Notes: generated from the letters alone by a model not told the origin. DNA of 64,000 nucleotides from Chytridium lagenaria (GCA_025449115.1 JAHLKC010000004.1:124001-188000); one strand, 5' to 3'. Counted from the stretch's first letter, positions 40,142 to 51,446 are shown. Numbers and translations are program-made.

Positions 40142-41968
40142 ATGCCCCGCAGAAGCAAGCGAAGAAGCTACAGAGAAGCTGGACAAAAGTTGCGGCAAGC
40201 AAAGCAAAGCTGAAAAAACCAACAACGAGAGAAGAACGGCCATCCAGGCGCTTGCTGATGCGGGTCTAGTAGCAGCCACTCAGAGAATAGGATGCGTCAT
40301 GGAGGAGGCTTCCAAGACCATCACCTCCATGAAACACGAGCCCAATACTCAGCGGGCGTACGAGAAACACTTCCGTGGACTCAGAAAGTTTTTTGAGCGT
40401 ATCATGGGGATTATGATAGCCTCATCATTCTGGAAGAGAAGCCTCCGAAGCATTTTTGCGAATCCATGAGGTCGGAATCCATTGGCCTTTACGTCCAATG
40501 GAAGAGGAGGGACCCGGACGAGTATCCATTGCTTTAATTGCACCGGAATTATAATCTTGTGAAGGATGTATTGGGGGACGGAAAATTGTCGGATCCGCGC
40601 AACCTTGACCAACTGTAGTCTAGCAAAACGGGTCCTACAAGGAGGTTTGCGAGCTCTGTGCTGCAAATTCCGTTCTTCACGAGAGGCAGGTGTGGGTTCA
40701 GGAATCCTACTTGAAGATTCGTGATCACTTAATTGATTGCGATACGTCTTTTCCTGCGTTGTCATGAAGTCATCAATATGAATTTGGAAATTCAGGAGAA
40801 TCTTTCATTAAGAACGACAGATTTGACGCTGGAAAGCTTGGTCATCAAAATACAGGTTGGATACCAATTATATATTTTATTTTTCTAATATGATTATAGC
40901 GTTGAAAAGGGAAAAAGCGATAAGAGCCCGGTCTATCTTATCTTATGGTGAAACAACACAATTTCCTTGATTTTGCCCTATTTGTCACCTCCTCATTTAC
41001 GTCAAGCTTCTCAGTGTGGTCTCCAGCTTCCTTTGTCCTGACAAGGATCATTTAACGGCTCTTCTTGCCTGGCCAAAGCCAGACAAGAAAGTCAAGAATA
41101 ATATTTCGTATGATGCCTACCAAACCGCATACAAGAATCTCTGCCACAAGGTGATCAAGAGACCAGGACCTTTTGGCACTCACTCAAATCAAAAAACAGG
41201 CTATTTCTTTGCAGTTTGAGGTGATGGTGGAGAAGCGGAAAAAATCATGCTCTCCGCACGACACAAATCAGTACAGGAAGGGCACAAGCACACTCCTGGA
41301 ACTCTAAAAACGAAAAAACTCGGATGGACAACTCCAAATCTGTGACCCTTAAGCTCAAGTGGCCGTCAGTTTACAATCAAGATCTGCAAAGTCAAAGGAT
41401 CCCTATGACAAAAGTGAGTGATCTTTTATTTGACCTCAATTGTATTTCAATAAAAGTCACAAACCTGTTCCATTTTTTGAAAATTTGGGACTTTTTTTTG
41501 GCCGTCCATTATTGGCCTTCATGCGAAATGCGCTCAGCCGTTTCATAACCTATTTTGGGGGTTTGGGACCTATTTTTCACACATCTGTGATGAGAATTGC
41601 ATTATTTTGCGTCGTTTTTTTCATCCATATGGAACAATATTTAGCAGATGGACACATGTACATATCAGTTACATAACATATTATTATTTATTTACATATA
41701 AAATAATACTTTTATTCATGTATTCCAACCAGAATAACATATCTATAAACTAAATACACAACTACTATAAAGAATAATAAATAAAATAGTAGGTATAAAA
41801 CGAATAAGGCAAAACTCGTTAAACTAACTAACAGATTATGATATCATTTCAATATTTAGTCTTACCTAATTACTCCTCGTTGACCTTTTAGTGAGGGGTG
41901 CAGGACTACTTGACCCTGGTTAATCCTGAGTGGAAGTACGCCTTGGACGTTGCGGAAGCCTTCGACGC
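40142..41968 (+). pseudogene. Decayed Crypton-like tyrosine recombinase
   Basis: A chain of short plus-strand frames resembles the eukaryotic tyrosine recombinases found in Crypton-type elements. An N-terminal basic region is followed by a SAM-like segment NTQRAYEKHFRGLRKFFE (about 40345-40400) and ESIGLYVQWKRRDPDEYPLL. A later frame (41016-41219) ends GTHSNQKTGYFFAV, at the place where such enzymes have their H/R-K-T box. The next frame contains IMLSARHKSVQEGHK (about 41247-41290), like the SARHKSV segment before the catalytic Tyr region. A last short frame (DYLTLVNPEWKYAL) ends at 41968. Many stops and shifts show that it is not functional as read. The assignment depends on motif order, not on a complete domain. 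Confidence 0.45.
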
Positions 41969-41979
41969 GTAAGCCCTAG

Positions 41980-42122
41980 TGTGATCTTCTCTTGACCCAT
42001 CCCTCCTGCTTAGCTTCGACTAGGGGGTAGGGGAGAAGAGTGAAGGAGTTTGTGATCTTCTCTTGACCCATCCCTCCCTACCTAGCTTCGACTAGGGGGT
42101 AGGGGAGAAGAGTAAAGGAGTT
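41980..42122. repeat. Tandem duplication, two units of about 71 bp
   Basis: Two adjacent near-identical units begin GTGATCTTCTCTTGACCCAT (about 41980 and 42051). Each contains an inverted pair: GACCCATCCCTCC... against ...GGGGTAGGGGAGAAG, with CTTCGACTAGGGGGTAGGGG in both. They differ by a few bases and a short indel. Confidence 0.8.
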
Positions 42123-42480
42123 GCTCCAGCAGAGCAAGTCCACAGAGCACCTAGGGACAGGATGTACTCCTGAATCTAAGTGATGTTGTTGTTGTTTGGC
42201 GATGGTGTGGCTGAGTGATCGCGAGATTCTGCTTATTTAAGGGAGAAGGGAACGTGTTTAGTATCTTCATTGTCGACTTACCTTGCTGCTAAACCAATAT
42301 CAGCACCAGATCGTCTCCAGGCGATCGGGGATGGCTATAAGTCTCCATGCCACCCTACTATGGCACCTTTTGGAACATGGGCTCTCGTTTGCCTCTCAGA
42401 GCTTAGAACAGGGTAACCTCACTCATTGCCTGCCGTTAGCGCCTGATCATCGGGTCGGAGAGCACCAGAGGTGGAATGTA

Positions 42481-42971
42481 GCTGACCAAGCCTTGACTAA
42501 AGGACACTGTGAATGAGGAGGGATTCCATCACAGCCTTCTGTCTCAAACGGCCGGATTGCAGCTTCACCAGGTGGTAAGGGGGCAGAGGGGTCGACTGTC
42601 ATCCAACTAAGAGTGAAGGGGAGATCACGCCGTGAGGCCACGCGCGTGGTGATAGAGGATAGGGGATCAACTCAATATCAACTACTTAATTCAACAAGGT
42701 ACAAATTAAATCAAGAAATCTCTCATATTAAAGTAATACACAAAATACAAATAAATAACAGACACAACATATGCACACACACATAAACGGCACATATGCG
42801 CGCCACCTCCTTCAATAAAAACCCTATAAACGTGGGAAAAAAGTATATATTAAAAACCCAAAGGGAAAAGAAGGGAGGATTCAATATGACGCGGGATACA
42901 ACGGAACTCAACGGACTTATACAAAATGTCCTTATGAGCCATAAGCCATGTGAATAATGTAATTCTTCACA
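42481..42971 (-). repeat. Left terminal direct repeat (LTR-D, 3' copy)
   Basis: About 85-90% similar by eye to 47228-47735 over its full length. Shared blocks include GGCCACGCGCGTG, CTCAATATCAACTACTTAAT and ACAAAATGTCCTTA. It ends TCTTCACA at 42971. Confidence 0.8.
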
Positions 42972-43089
42972 TTCTCCTGTTTTTAAGAAAAGACTTACGT
43001 AGAAAAAGTCAAACTTAGTTGTCAGAAGTATAAGAACTATCTGTAAATATACCAGAGCTTGCATTATGAGCAAGTCTATAAGGCCAAGT

Positions 43090-44567
43090 ATTGGCAAGAG
43101 TTATAGAATTGTTACCGTCTAGCATTTCTATAGCTAAAGGTACTTCAAGTTATTATCAGGTAATCATTATCCAGATTATTATCAATATCAGGTTCCGACT
43201 GAGGAACTTCAATTTCAATAGCATTCTGGTCATCAGAATCTATAGGCGCTGCCTGCCGTAAAGAACGTTTTACCCTGCACTTCTATTATTTGCAGAAGGC
43301 CTGGGGTTGTTTGGGGCTTTGTGCAGCGTCCCTTGATCAGGTAGGTCAAGTGCTGGCAAAAAGATCATGTTATCATAATTGTTATGGTGAGCATCACTGT
43401 ACTCTAAAACCAATTCAACTATCTCATGGTCAGTCAGTGACGCCAAGAAATGGTGGTTGACATTCCATTTGCAAGGAATTTGTTTATCTACAAAGGCGTA
43501 GTCTATTCTCCAAACAGCTTTATAGAACTCTGTTGGATCATGCCAAGTATATCCTGGCGTATGCGGATGGCTATGACGAAATCCATCCTTAAAACCTAAG
43601 TTAATGAATGAGCTAAGCCAGTAGCGTTCATCATTGCGGAATCCAGAGTGTCCGTAGAATCTGGATGGTTCTCAAACATCAATTGCTTTGTGAGCAATGT
43701 TGAAATCTCCTACAACAATTGTATTTGACTGAGCTTTGAGACTCTTTACAAAAGTGTGCAGTTGTTCAAGGAACTTCATTTTGTATTCCTGTCTGTGATC
43801 ATGCCTTGTGCCATTTGGCGCATAGACATTCACTATATTCATACCTAAAAGGCAGAGTGTAAGGCACCGTTCTTCTTCAACAAAGTCGTGAAAGTCAGTG
43901 CGCATCATATGAGTCCCACATATTACTGAAAGTACGGGATATCTTCGCGGACCATGGTCATAACACCATTGTGTCCATTTCTTTTGTCGTCAGCATACAT
44001 CTTCCATCCACGGACGGAGTTCAGTTGTTGCCAAAACTTCTCATGACCATGGCCGACCATAGTCTCTTGGAAGCAGGCGATGTCACATTCCATTTCATCC
44101 AAATATTCAGCAAAGAACTCTGCTCTATTGGATTCATCACCTTCAATTCTCTTTGCAAAATGCTTCTTAACAAGAGCTTGAAGGCTGTTTGCAGTCCATC
44201 TTATAATCTTGTGGAATGGTGTGCGTATAATATAAGTGGGATATAACTTTTTCATTGACTCTGGTGGAAAGTCATGGATCATACGAGAAGGAACATCTGG
44301 CAGAGCCGTTGTTCTCTCAACGCCATATATCTCGCGTAGAGATAGGGGTGATTCTGCAGTAGTTCTCTTTTCATTGAGGGGTGAGAAGAGCTCGCGTATC
44401 TCAAGTATCTCGTAAGCGTAAAAACCACTTAGAGATTTTGGACCAGTGTCAGGCACTGGGTAGTTTACAGCATCTGGTGGTAAACCAGCATTAACTGTTA
44501 TGACATGGGTAATCTGTCCAGGTATGTGCCTAGGTGCGCGAGAGGAGTTGACCTCAGGATCAGGCAC
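43090..44567 (-). pseudogene. ExoIII-type AP endonuclease/exonuclease, lightly broken
   Basis: Endonuclease/exonuclease/phosphatase fold of the ExoIII/APE1 type, which nicks DNA at abasic sites. A roughly 110-residue N-terminal extension precedes the domain. Core motifs in order are KIIRWTANSLQALV, DIACFQETMVGHG (catalytic Glu), MNIVNVYAPNGTRHDHRQEY, NTIVVGDFNIAHKAID (Asp/Asn, about 43697), GHSGFRNDERYWLSSFINLG, FKDGFRHSHPHTPGYTW, FYKAVWRIDYAFVDK and LTDHEIVELVLEYS (Asp-His). The frame is broken near 43920 and by one in-frame TGA at 43672-43674. The catalytic residues are all retained, so decay is recent or partly due to sequence error. The HSHPHTPGYTW and WRIDYAF blocks are typical of stand-alone ExoIII, not of LINE endonucleases. 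No introns. It lies inside element D. Confidence 0.75.
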
Positions 44568-45541
44568 CTGGCAAATCCAGAATCGGGTAGTTCCTGTGAA
44601 CTCCCGTTTTTGATATTCGAATAGTCTGCGTCTCTCCTAACAAAGACATTATCAATGAGCTGTTCAGGGAAGATAGCTTCGCTGGAAAGCAATGGTCGAT
44701 CAGATACAAACTCCCGTTTTTGAGAAGGAGAAAAGACATGGGCGGGTGGGTGGGTATAAGCAATGTGTTAGCATACGTTGCGTTGAGGTTGGAAGCCACA
44801 AATGGTCAACATCGTCGAGATAAGGCGTCATTCGGGACGAGCGACTGCTATCGGTCATCTGGACATCCAGAGATGAGGATTGTTTTAAGCCAAGCGGCGT
44901 TGAGACAGTAAACAACAGGTAGAAACGTGTTAAGATGCGTCAGTTTATTGAGAGAATCAAAAGGACCCATGCAGAAACGTGTCCTAGTGAAACTACTCAA
45001 CTTTTATAACAGATCTATCTCCGTATTAAGAGCAAAGTTGCGACAAAGGACCGTTGTAAGTGGACAAAGTGTTGTGGAGGTGTTTTTCATTAGGGCTGCC
45101 GTGAAGAAGAAGCGTCGAATGGGTTGTGTCCAGGTTTTCACAAGGGAACGGGGTTGTTGTGGATATACACCACGTAATATTATATTGCATCTACATAGGC
45201 GACTTGAAGCCCATGGATGCGGTAAGAGCAAAGGGAATCTCCTAATAGGGAAATTTGCCCTTGCAAGTTTATGAAAACGTTAACGGGTAGTTAACGTCTG
45301 CATGGTTGTATCATCGAGTTTTGGAGGGGGAGATGGATTGCGCCAAGTGGCGTGGTTGTCTCCCGACTCTAGCACTCATAGTGTATTTTTGAAGTTGATA
45401 AATTTCGTCTTCAGAATATTGATACCATACACGACGTAGGTAACAAGAGGAAGAAATCTATTATTTCTAATTATGTTCTATCACTACAGAGGGGAGAAAG
45501 AACTAAGGTAAGAGGAATGGTTCCATCATTACATTGCTCAG
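44568..45541. other. Internal region of element D without a recognisable domain
   Basis: Short overlapping frames on both strands; none has conserved motifs. An 18-bp exact repeat, ACAAACTCCCGTTTTTGA against the similar ACTCCCGTTTTTGATATT (44600 and 44706), suggests a small internal duplication. Confidence 0.4.
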
Positions 45542-47261
45542 TTAAGAGGTGGCATCAAGGACACGGTCCCAAAGAGTAGGAGAAGGTGAGCAGGGTGGAG
45601 TTGATGAGGGAATAACAGAATCATCAACTTCAATCAGCTCACCATCATTAACAGAGTTTGGCTCATCAACACCGACGGGGAGAGCCGTGCGGGGGATAGC
45701 CGCTGCCGGGTCCGCAGAGGAAGCGTTGGAACCCATGGTGAGTACTTTAGATGCATGACCATCAACTAAAGGAGTATTCTTTCCCACATCAGCGTCAACA
45801 CTCCTGAAAAGGGGGGAGAGGAGGTCTGCTGGAAGGGGTGGAAGAGCCAGAACGAAGCTCACGGTACTGAAGAAGGGTGAGCTTCTTAGCGATTCCTTCA
45901 ACATCCGACGTCAGATGCTTTGTGTTTGCTAACCCATAGACTCTAGGCGTGGCAATGGATGACGGGGTGTTCTACGGCGAGAAGCAAGAGCAACTGGAGC
46001 CACCTGACGGGGGTCGGTGTGGTCATCGTCATCACTGGCAGAGCCCACAGAGGAAGTGGTGGTGTCCGTAAGAGAATCACCATCAACCGAGGAGAGGCTG
46101 GTAAGTGGGAGTTGTTCCTTCCCAACGTTGTTGAGGGGATGGTTCAGGGGAAGACGGACCTGACTTCTCTGTTTCAGCAGAGCCCGAGGAGCTGGTACTG
46201 AAGGGACCAAAGGGACCGGAGGAGGTGCAGGGGGCGAGGATGGATGCTGACGTGAGGTGAGTCGATCACGCATCTCTTTCACCTTCATCTGACTGTTCAC
46301 CAAGCAGCTGGTGAGGTCGTGCCGTACAGCTACAAGTGCTGCATTGGTGTATTCTGTCACAGCGTCGAGCTGGCGGATATTGAAAGCACCACAGTCCATG
46401 AGCATAGCAAGTTCGTTGGTAGAGTCGACTAACATGTCTCGAACTCCATTAATTGTTTTGTATAGGCGCTTGCGACGTTCATCCACAAGAGAGGAGTCTC
46501 TCGTTACGGTAAGCAACGTTACTTTTGAGTCGTCCCTCATTAACAGTAACTTCAACACCTAGGTCTCCAAGGCGCTGAACAAGATGGAAGACCAGGTTGA
46601 TGTTGTAGCGGTTGCTACCAAGTGTCCGCTCGGTTTTGGGGTTGCTGTTGGAGTGGGAGCGGCCATGCTCGGCGTCATCAGCAGGATTGAAGCATGCTGG
46701 TGGAGTAAGTGGTGCAGGAGGTACACGACGGCGCCTAGTGATGAGTATGCGGGGGTCAAGGGAGCCCTCAGCACGCTGGCGGATGGCTTGGTCGCGATGA
46801 ACCCTAAGCAATTCTTCAAAGGAGGTGGGATCCTTGAATTTGGGGAACAGGAAGACCTCGTCCCATTCGATTACATCAGGTAAGGGTTCTTTCCCTTTGT
46901 TCGACAAATGCTCAGAGGAGGCGGGTTCAAAGCCTGCCCTGAGTTTGCAGAGGTTGGAGGTGTGTTCACCGTCTGAAAAGACATGAACTACTTCATCATC
47001 CTCATCCATTGGGTCGTCGTGTGAAGACTCCCAAGTCCGACGATGGCAGCGAGGATTGCGAGATGAAGATGCCTGGTGAGAAAGGCGGTCATCATCCTTG
47101 CTAACACCACCAGGGCGGTGAGAGTCAGAGGAGGCAACGACAGTCTTCTTGGCGACTGGGGCCTCTCTAGAGGGAGGAGGGTGACGATTTGACAAAGCTG
47201 AGGAGCCCTGAGGGTCGGAAAGGACTAGCCGACCAAAGCCTAAGCTAAAGGACACTGACAA
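45542..47261 (-). pseudogene. Unrecognised protein in the gag position of element D
   Basis: Three consecutive minus-strand frames (47261-46479, 46558-45929 and 45904-45542) read as one protein of about 570 residues if two shifts are corrected. The N-terminal part is rich in Ser/Pro/Asp. The middle has a charged helical block beginning DPTSFEELLRVHRDQAIRQR, and then RRKRLYKTINGVRDMLVDST and QLDAVTEYTNAALVAVRHDL, which look like coiled coil. The C-terminal part is Pro/Ser-rich. No zinc knuckle (CCHC), protease or polymerase motif is visible. Position and composition suggest a gag-like structural protein, but I cannot assign it to a family. Confidence 0.45.
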
Positions 47262-47735
47262 TGAGGAGGACCCTTAGGCTGCCATCGCAGCCTTCTGCTT
47301 CAAACAGCTGGATTGCGGCTTCACCAGGTGGCAGGGGGTAGAGGGGTGGGCTGCCATCCAAGAAGGAGTGAAGGGAGATCACGGCGAGGCCACGCGCGTG
47401 AGATAGAGGATGGATAATCAACTCAATATCAACTACTTAATTCAACAGGTACAAATTAAATCAAAAAATCTCTCATATTAAAGTAATAAAATAAAAAAAA
47501 AATAGACACAACATATGCACACACACATAAACAGCACATATGCACGCACCTTCTTCAATAAAACTCTTTAAATGTGGGGAAAAGGTATATATATAGAAAA
47601 CCCAGAGGGAAAAGAAGGGGAGGATCAATATGACATGTAAATGTACGCGTCAACGTGGGATATAATGGAACTGAATGGACTTAGACAAAATGTCCTTACG
47701 AGCCATAGGCCATGTGAATAATGTAGTTCTTCACA
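47228..47735 (-). repeat. Right terminal direct repeat (LTR-D, 5' copy)
   Basis: Partner of 42481-42971. On the minus strand it starts TGTGAAGAACTACATTATTC and contains a TATATATACC box (about 47587-47596), suitable for a promoter. The primer-binding site after its 3' end could not be identified. The TGGTAGCACTTCTC site used by the copia elements is absent. Confidence 0.75.
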
Positions 47736-47799
47736 CGTTGGCATCAAAGTAGTTTTTGCTTTAATTTCTTCATGAAGTTAGCTTATTATTCAAGGAACT

Positions 47800-48900
47800 C
47801 AAAATAAACCTGTGAACTATGTAACTTGACTTCGAACGAGGGCTGCATGAGATCAACTGCCATCCCTCCGTAAGTGGCCCTAAATGTAGTGTTTGGATTG
47901 TAATCTTCACAGTCTTCATCGTGATCTTAATTTGAAATTAGAGTGATGTAAAATATCAAATTACCTTCGGCGTTACAGCACACAAAGCATCCAAGGAGCG
48001 AAGTTGGGACCACAGTAAACATGTATTACTTTAATTCTGATAGCCGCGTTTCCTTGATTTAAATAAAGGTTGTAGCATACCGCATAATCTCTCGATTAGA
48101 TATTGCCAATATGCCCACATTGGCCCCATGTATTCTATAACGTCAGCAATATGTAGAATATAGTGGAAGACGGATCTGCAGGTGGAAAGCGAATTTTCGT
48201 CGTATCCGTAGTAAGTTCTTAAGTAAGAATTAATATTTATTAGTAAAGTTTATCACAAAGTTACCTTTCGTAGAAAGAATAAAACTCGAATCGACCATTC
48301 CGAATCTTCTCTAGGCAGTCTTTGTCGATCAACAGCGCATTGTGGCATAATTGGATTATATTGGAAAACTTTGACCATGCACGAAGATAATCATGCAGCA
48401 ATTATCTTTTCAACAGCGGGACGGAAGTCATTGTAGCCCAAATTTTCCATTCTTCCGATTTCAAACTTCCCTGATTATCATCAAAAATATTGCACGGCGG
48501 CCTCCCGAACGACACTGGTAGGCTAAGGTAATTGTTGTCCATCTCGGCAGAAATGTTCGTAACATTGATAGCATTAAAAAAGGACTCCGCTTGATGGGAT
48601 GATAGGAAAAACGTTCTGTTCCAATGCTTGAACATGAACTTCAAAATATTCGTTGACAAGTGCATTAAGTCAACAGCAAAAGACCATGGCCACAAAGTCG
48701 CGCAACTTGTTTAAATAACGATACCTTTGAGATACGTAAGTAATAATGATTAATGTAAGTGTAGGGGGAAAATGGTTACCAATTTCTTTAGTAACCGTCA
48801 ATCTTTGTGTCTTGTTTGTAAAGTCCAAAAGTTTTCGCCAAGCATTCACAATGCTTCTGCTGTCTCGCCGTAACATTCGGAGTGTCTTTCGTAGGGTTTC
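47800..48900 (-). pseudogene. Decayed Tnp2-like (CACTA/Plavaka-type) transposase
   Basis: Minus-strand fragments follow the order seen in Tnp2-like transposases. RYLNKLRDFVAMVF and AVDLMHLSTNILKFMFKHW (the D-x-MH segment) come first. Next are PVSFGRPPCNIFDD and LKSEEWKIWATMTSVPLLKR (about 48400-48500), then YLRAWSKFSNIIQLCHNALL and RSVFHYILHIADVIEYMGPM with WAYWQYLIERLCG (about 48090-48180). Frames are interrupted by stops and small shifts, and the DDE region upstream is not visible. It lies between element D and the copia stack. No terminal inverted repeats were found. Confidence 0.5.
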
Positions 48901-49011
48901 TTTTTTAAAGCTTCTTTCTGATTCTTCTTGCTATCTGTCCTTGCTGCGATAGGGTAGTAATATGTTTTCAGGAATGAGTTCCACGTTCACCCTTAATCAT
49001 GCAGTACTGAC

Positions 49012-49317
49012 TGTTGAACACTTGTTGTTTACGGGCTCAATTGAAACAAAGTTAAACGCACTTTTGCTCGAACAACGTTCTTAATTTATTTCGACTCAAC
49101 ACACGAGTCTTTAAATACTCAAACAAAACAAACAAGTAAAGAGGAAAGACAACACAGACGAGTCTAGAATGTAGATTAGAAGTCCAGTGGGCGTGTTCGC
49201 GCTCAACTCCAACGACGCGTAAATTCCAGAGCACTCTAGTGTTGCGCCCGACGCCGTGGACTAATGGTGCGAGTGATCCTGACGCGTTCTTGTGAGTCAA
49301 GTGAGCAAAACCCAACA
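49012..49317 (-). repeat. LTR-A, 3' LTR of host copia element A (shortened)
   Basis: On the minus strand it runs TGTTGGGTTTTGCTC to GTGTTCAACA. Compared with the 504-bp copies at 53748 and 60933 it lacks about 190 bp of its middle. The preceding purine tract (AAAAGGGGGAGAA, 49318-49330 as complement) marks it as a 3' LTR. It retains the TTTAAAGACTCGTGTGTTGA promoter-like block and an AATAAA signal. Confidence 0.85.
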
Positions 49318-49341
49318 TTCTCCCCCTTTTGTGAACTTTAC

Positions 49342-51446
49342 TCACAACTTCTCTGGCTCCCCCATCTCTGAAGCGTTATCATCAACAAGTACCATCCCCA
49401 CGCGTTCACGACACCTCTCCAGGTCCCTACGCGCCAGCCCTTTTGTAAGCATGTCTGCAGGCTGTTCCTTGGTTCCAATGTGCTCCACCTGAAGCAAACG
49501 TTTGGCAACGCCATCTCTAACCGCGTGGAACCGAAGATCCATTCATGTGTCGCGTCCTCGAGCTGATGATGGGGTTCTTTGCAATGGCCTCTGCTGCCGT
49601 GTTATCACACCAAAGCGTTGGTGGATCGTCAAAGGAGTATCCTATCTCCTCCAGAAGCTGCTTCAACCAGATGAGCTCCGACGATGCCTCACTCAACGCG
49701 GCATATTCGGCCTTTGCGCTGGAAACAGCTACTGACGCTTGTTTACGCGCACCCCACATCACAGCTCCTCCATTCAGCATGCTGACGAATCCACTGATTG
49801 ACTTCTTCTCGTCCGGATCGTTCCCAAGATCCGCGTCGCTGAATCCTTCAAGCTTCAACTTGTTCCCTTGACGCAAAAAGCTTATGCCCAAGCCACGCGT
49901 CAACTGTAAATACCCGACTAGATCACGAGCACACTCCCAGTGCTCGTGTCCAGGACGCGCCTGGTAGCGCGCCAGCATTCCAACTACAAATGCCACGTCG
50001 GGACACGAATTAACCATCGCGTACATCAATGAACCGACCACAGTTCGATAGGCTAGTCCCTTCACTTCTTCCAATGGAGTCTCGTTGTCTTCAACGCGTT
50101 TGAGACGCGTTTTTGGCCTTTGCAGAAGCTTCTTGAGATGTCCTTCTGGCACTCGTAGCTTCTTCATCATCGAGATGATATAGGCCCCTGCTTGATACGC
50201 ACATGCCTCTCATGTTGATTGTAGCGAACTTGGGTTCCAACCGCGTATCTTGGCTCCCCCTGGCTTGTGACCGTAAACCGACGCTTGAGATCGTCTTGAA
50301 ACGCGTCTGCCTCTTCCTGATCAGGACACGCGTGCACTAGGTCGTCAACATAGACAACCAGTAACGATAACCTCTCGCCGTTGCGTCGGTAGTAAAGACA
50401 GGGATCCGAGAGCGAACGTGTGAAGCCTATCGAGATGAGAAACTCATCCAACACCTCGTTCCATCCAAGAGGTGATTGCTTCAAACCGTACAAGGTCTTC
50501 AAGAGAAGACAAACCCAGTCTTCCTTCCCAACAATCACAAAACCTTCTGGTTGCTCGATGTATATCTCCTCCTTGAGATTGCCGTTGAGAAACGCCGTCT
50601 TGACGTCGTATTGGCGTAACACCATCCCCTCGTGAGCTGCCACCGCGAGTGCTGTCCGAAAGGTCGCCCCTTTCATCACTGGCGCGTAAGTCTCCAAGTA
50701 GTCCACGCCTTCTTTCTGCGAATATCCCTTCGCAACGAATCGAGCTTTTCTTCTTTCCACGGAGCCGTTTTCCTTTCGCTTGTAACGGAGCACCCATCCA
50801 CTCTTGATGATGTGCTTGCCCTTTGGTCGAGGCACCAGACGCCACGTCTGATGCTCCAGCAACGACTGGTACTCCTCCTGAAGAGCCTTCACCATTCTTC
50901 TGAATCGACGTCCCAACGCGTCCTCAACGGTTGCTGGATCTGTCACGTCCTCGTCACTCATCACGGTAACGGTGTGTGCTGCAGGCTTACGTGGAGCAGG
51001 AGCGCGCTTCCTGGCCTTGAGCCTTAAACCATTCTGCGTTTGCTGGCCTCCTCTCTCTCAGGGAATAACGACGAGTGCCTTCCTCTGCTGGTGGTGTTGC
51101 TGGTACCGGGAGACGTGAAACGCTGCGTGTAGCGCGTTGAGGAGTCCTTCTTGGCGAGGTTGGCGCGTCTTCGAACTCTTCTGACGCGTCGTTCTCTTCC
51201 TGAGCATCCTCGACATCATCCTCCAACGCTTCGCTGTCTTCACTGACCTGTGACGCGTTATCTCCATCATCCTCAGAGCTCAATGACTCATCTTCGGAAT
51301 CCTCGGAGTCTTCATCGCTCCCCCAACTCCCTGAATCGCTTCCCACCTTGTCCAGCAGCTTCCTGTGTACCTTCCAGGTGGACACGTCTGCGTCGTGTCC
51401 TTCCCACACTCCAGTGTTCAACTCGTCAAACACAAACAGTTCTTGC
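49342..51446 (-). pseudogene. Element A pol, C-terminal half (RT and RNase H)
   Basis: Ty1/copia polymerase region in minus orientation. From the right it begins with the acidic linker after integrase (VFDELNTGVWEGHDADV) and continues into reverse transcriptase: EYQSLLEHQTWRLVPRPKGK, RFVAKGYSQKEGVDYLETYA, RQYDVKTAFLNGNLKEEIYI and VVYVDDLVHA (active-site YVDD). RNase H follows with YRTVVGSLMYAMVNSCPDVA, GFSDADLGNDPDEKKSISGF and SSAKAEYAALSEASSELIWL. One or more shifts break the frame, near 51000, 50170 and 49520. The 5' half of the same element lies at 55584-56899; B1 separates the two. Confidence 0.9.

Larger units (their letters stand above)
42481..47735 (-). mobile_element. LTR-bounded element D with AP-endonuclease cargo, no RT or integrase seen
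   Basis: About 500-bp direct repeats (42481-42971 and 47228-47735) flank 4.26 kb of internal sequence coding mainly on the minus strand. Read on the minus strand the repeats start TGTGAAGAAC/T. The left repeat is preceded by a purine-rich stretch ending CAGGAGAA, like the polypurine tract before a 3' LTR. The internal part encodes an unrecognised protein in the gag position and then an ExoIII-type endonuclease. I found no protease, integrase, reverse transcriptase or RNase H motif. It is best read as a non-autonomous LTR element, but the repeats could also be two solo-type copies flanking unrelated sequence. No matching target-site duplication is evident. Confidence 0.6.

Noticed and set aside
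40349..40765. 138-residue minus-strand frame in the recombinase region
   Set aside because: The plus strand here carries the recombinase-like motifs, and the minus product has no recognisable feature.
43090..44567. LINE retrotransposon with APE-type endonuclease
   Set aside because: No reverse transcriptase follows, the motif blocks are those of stand-alone ExoIII, and the unit is bounded by direct repeats.
45549..47000. Plus-strand frames opposite the gag-position protein of element D
   Set aside because: They are shadows: the minus strand gives longer, collinear frames with sensible composition and position relative to the LTRs.
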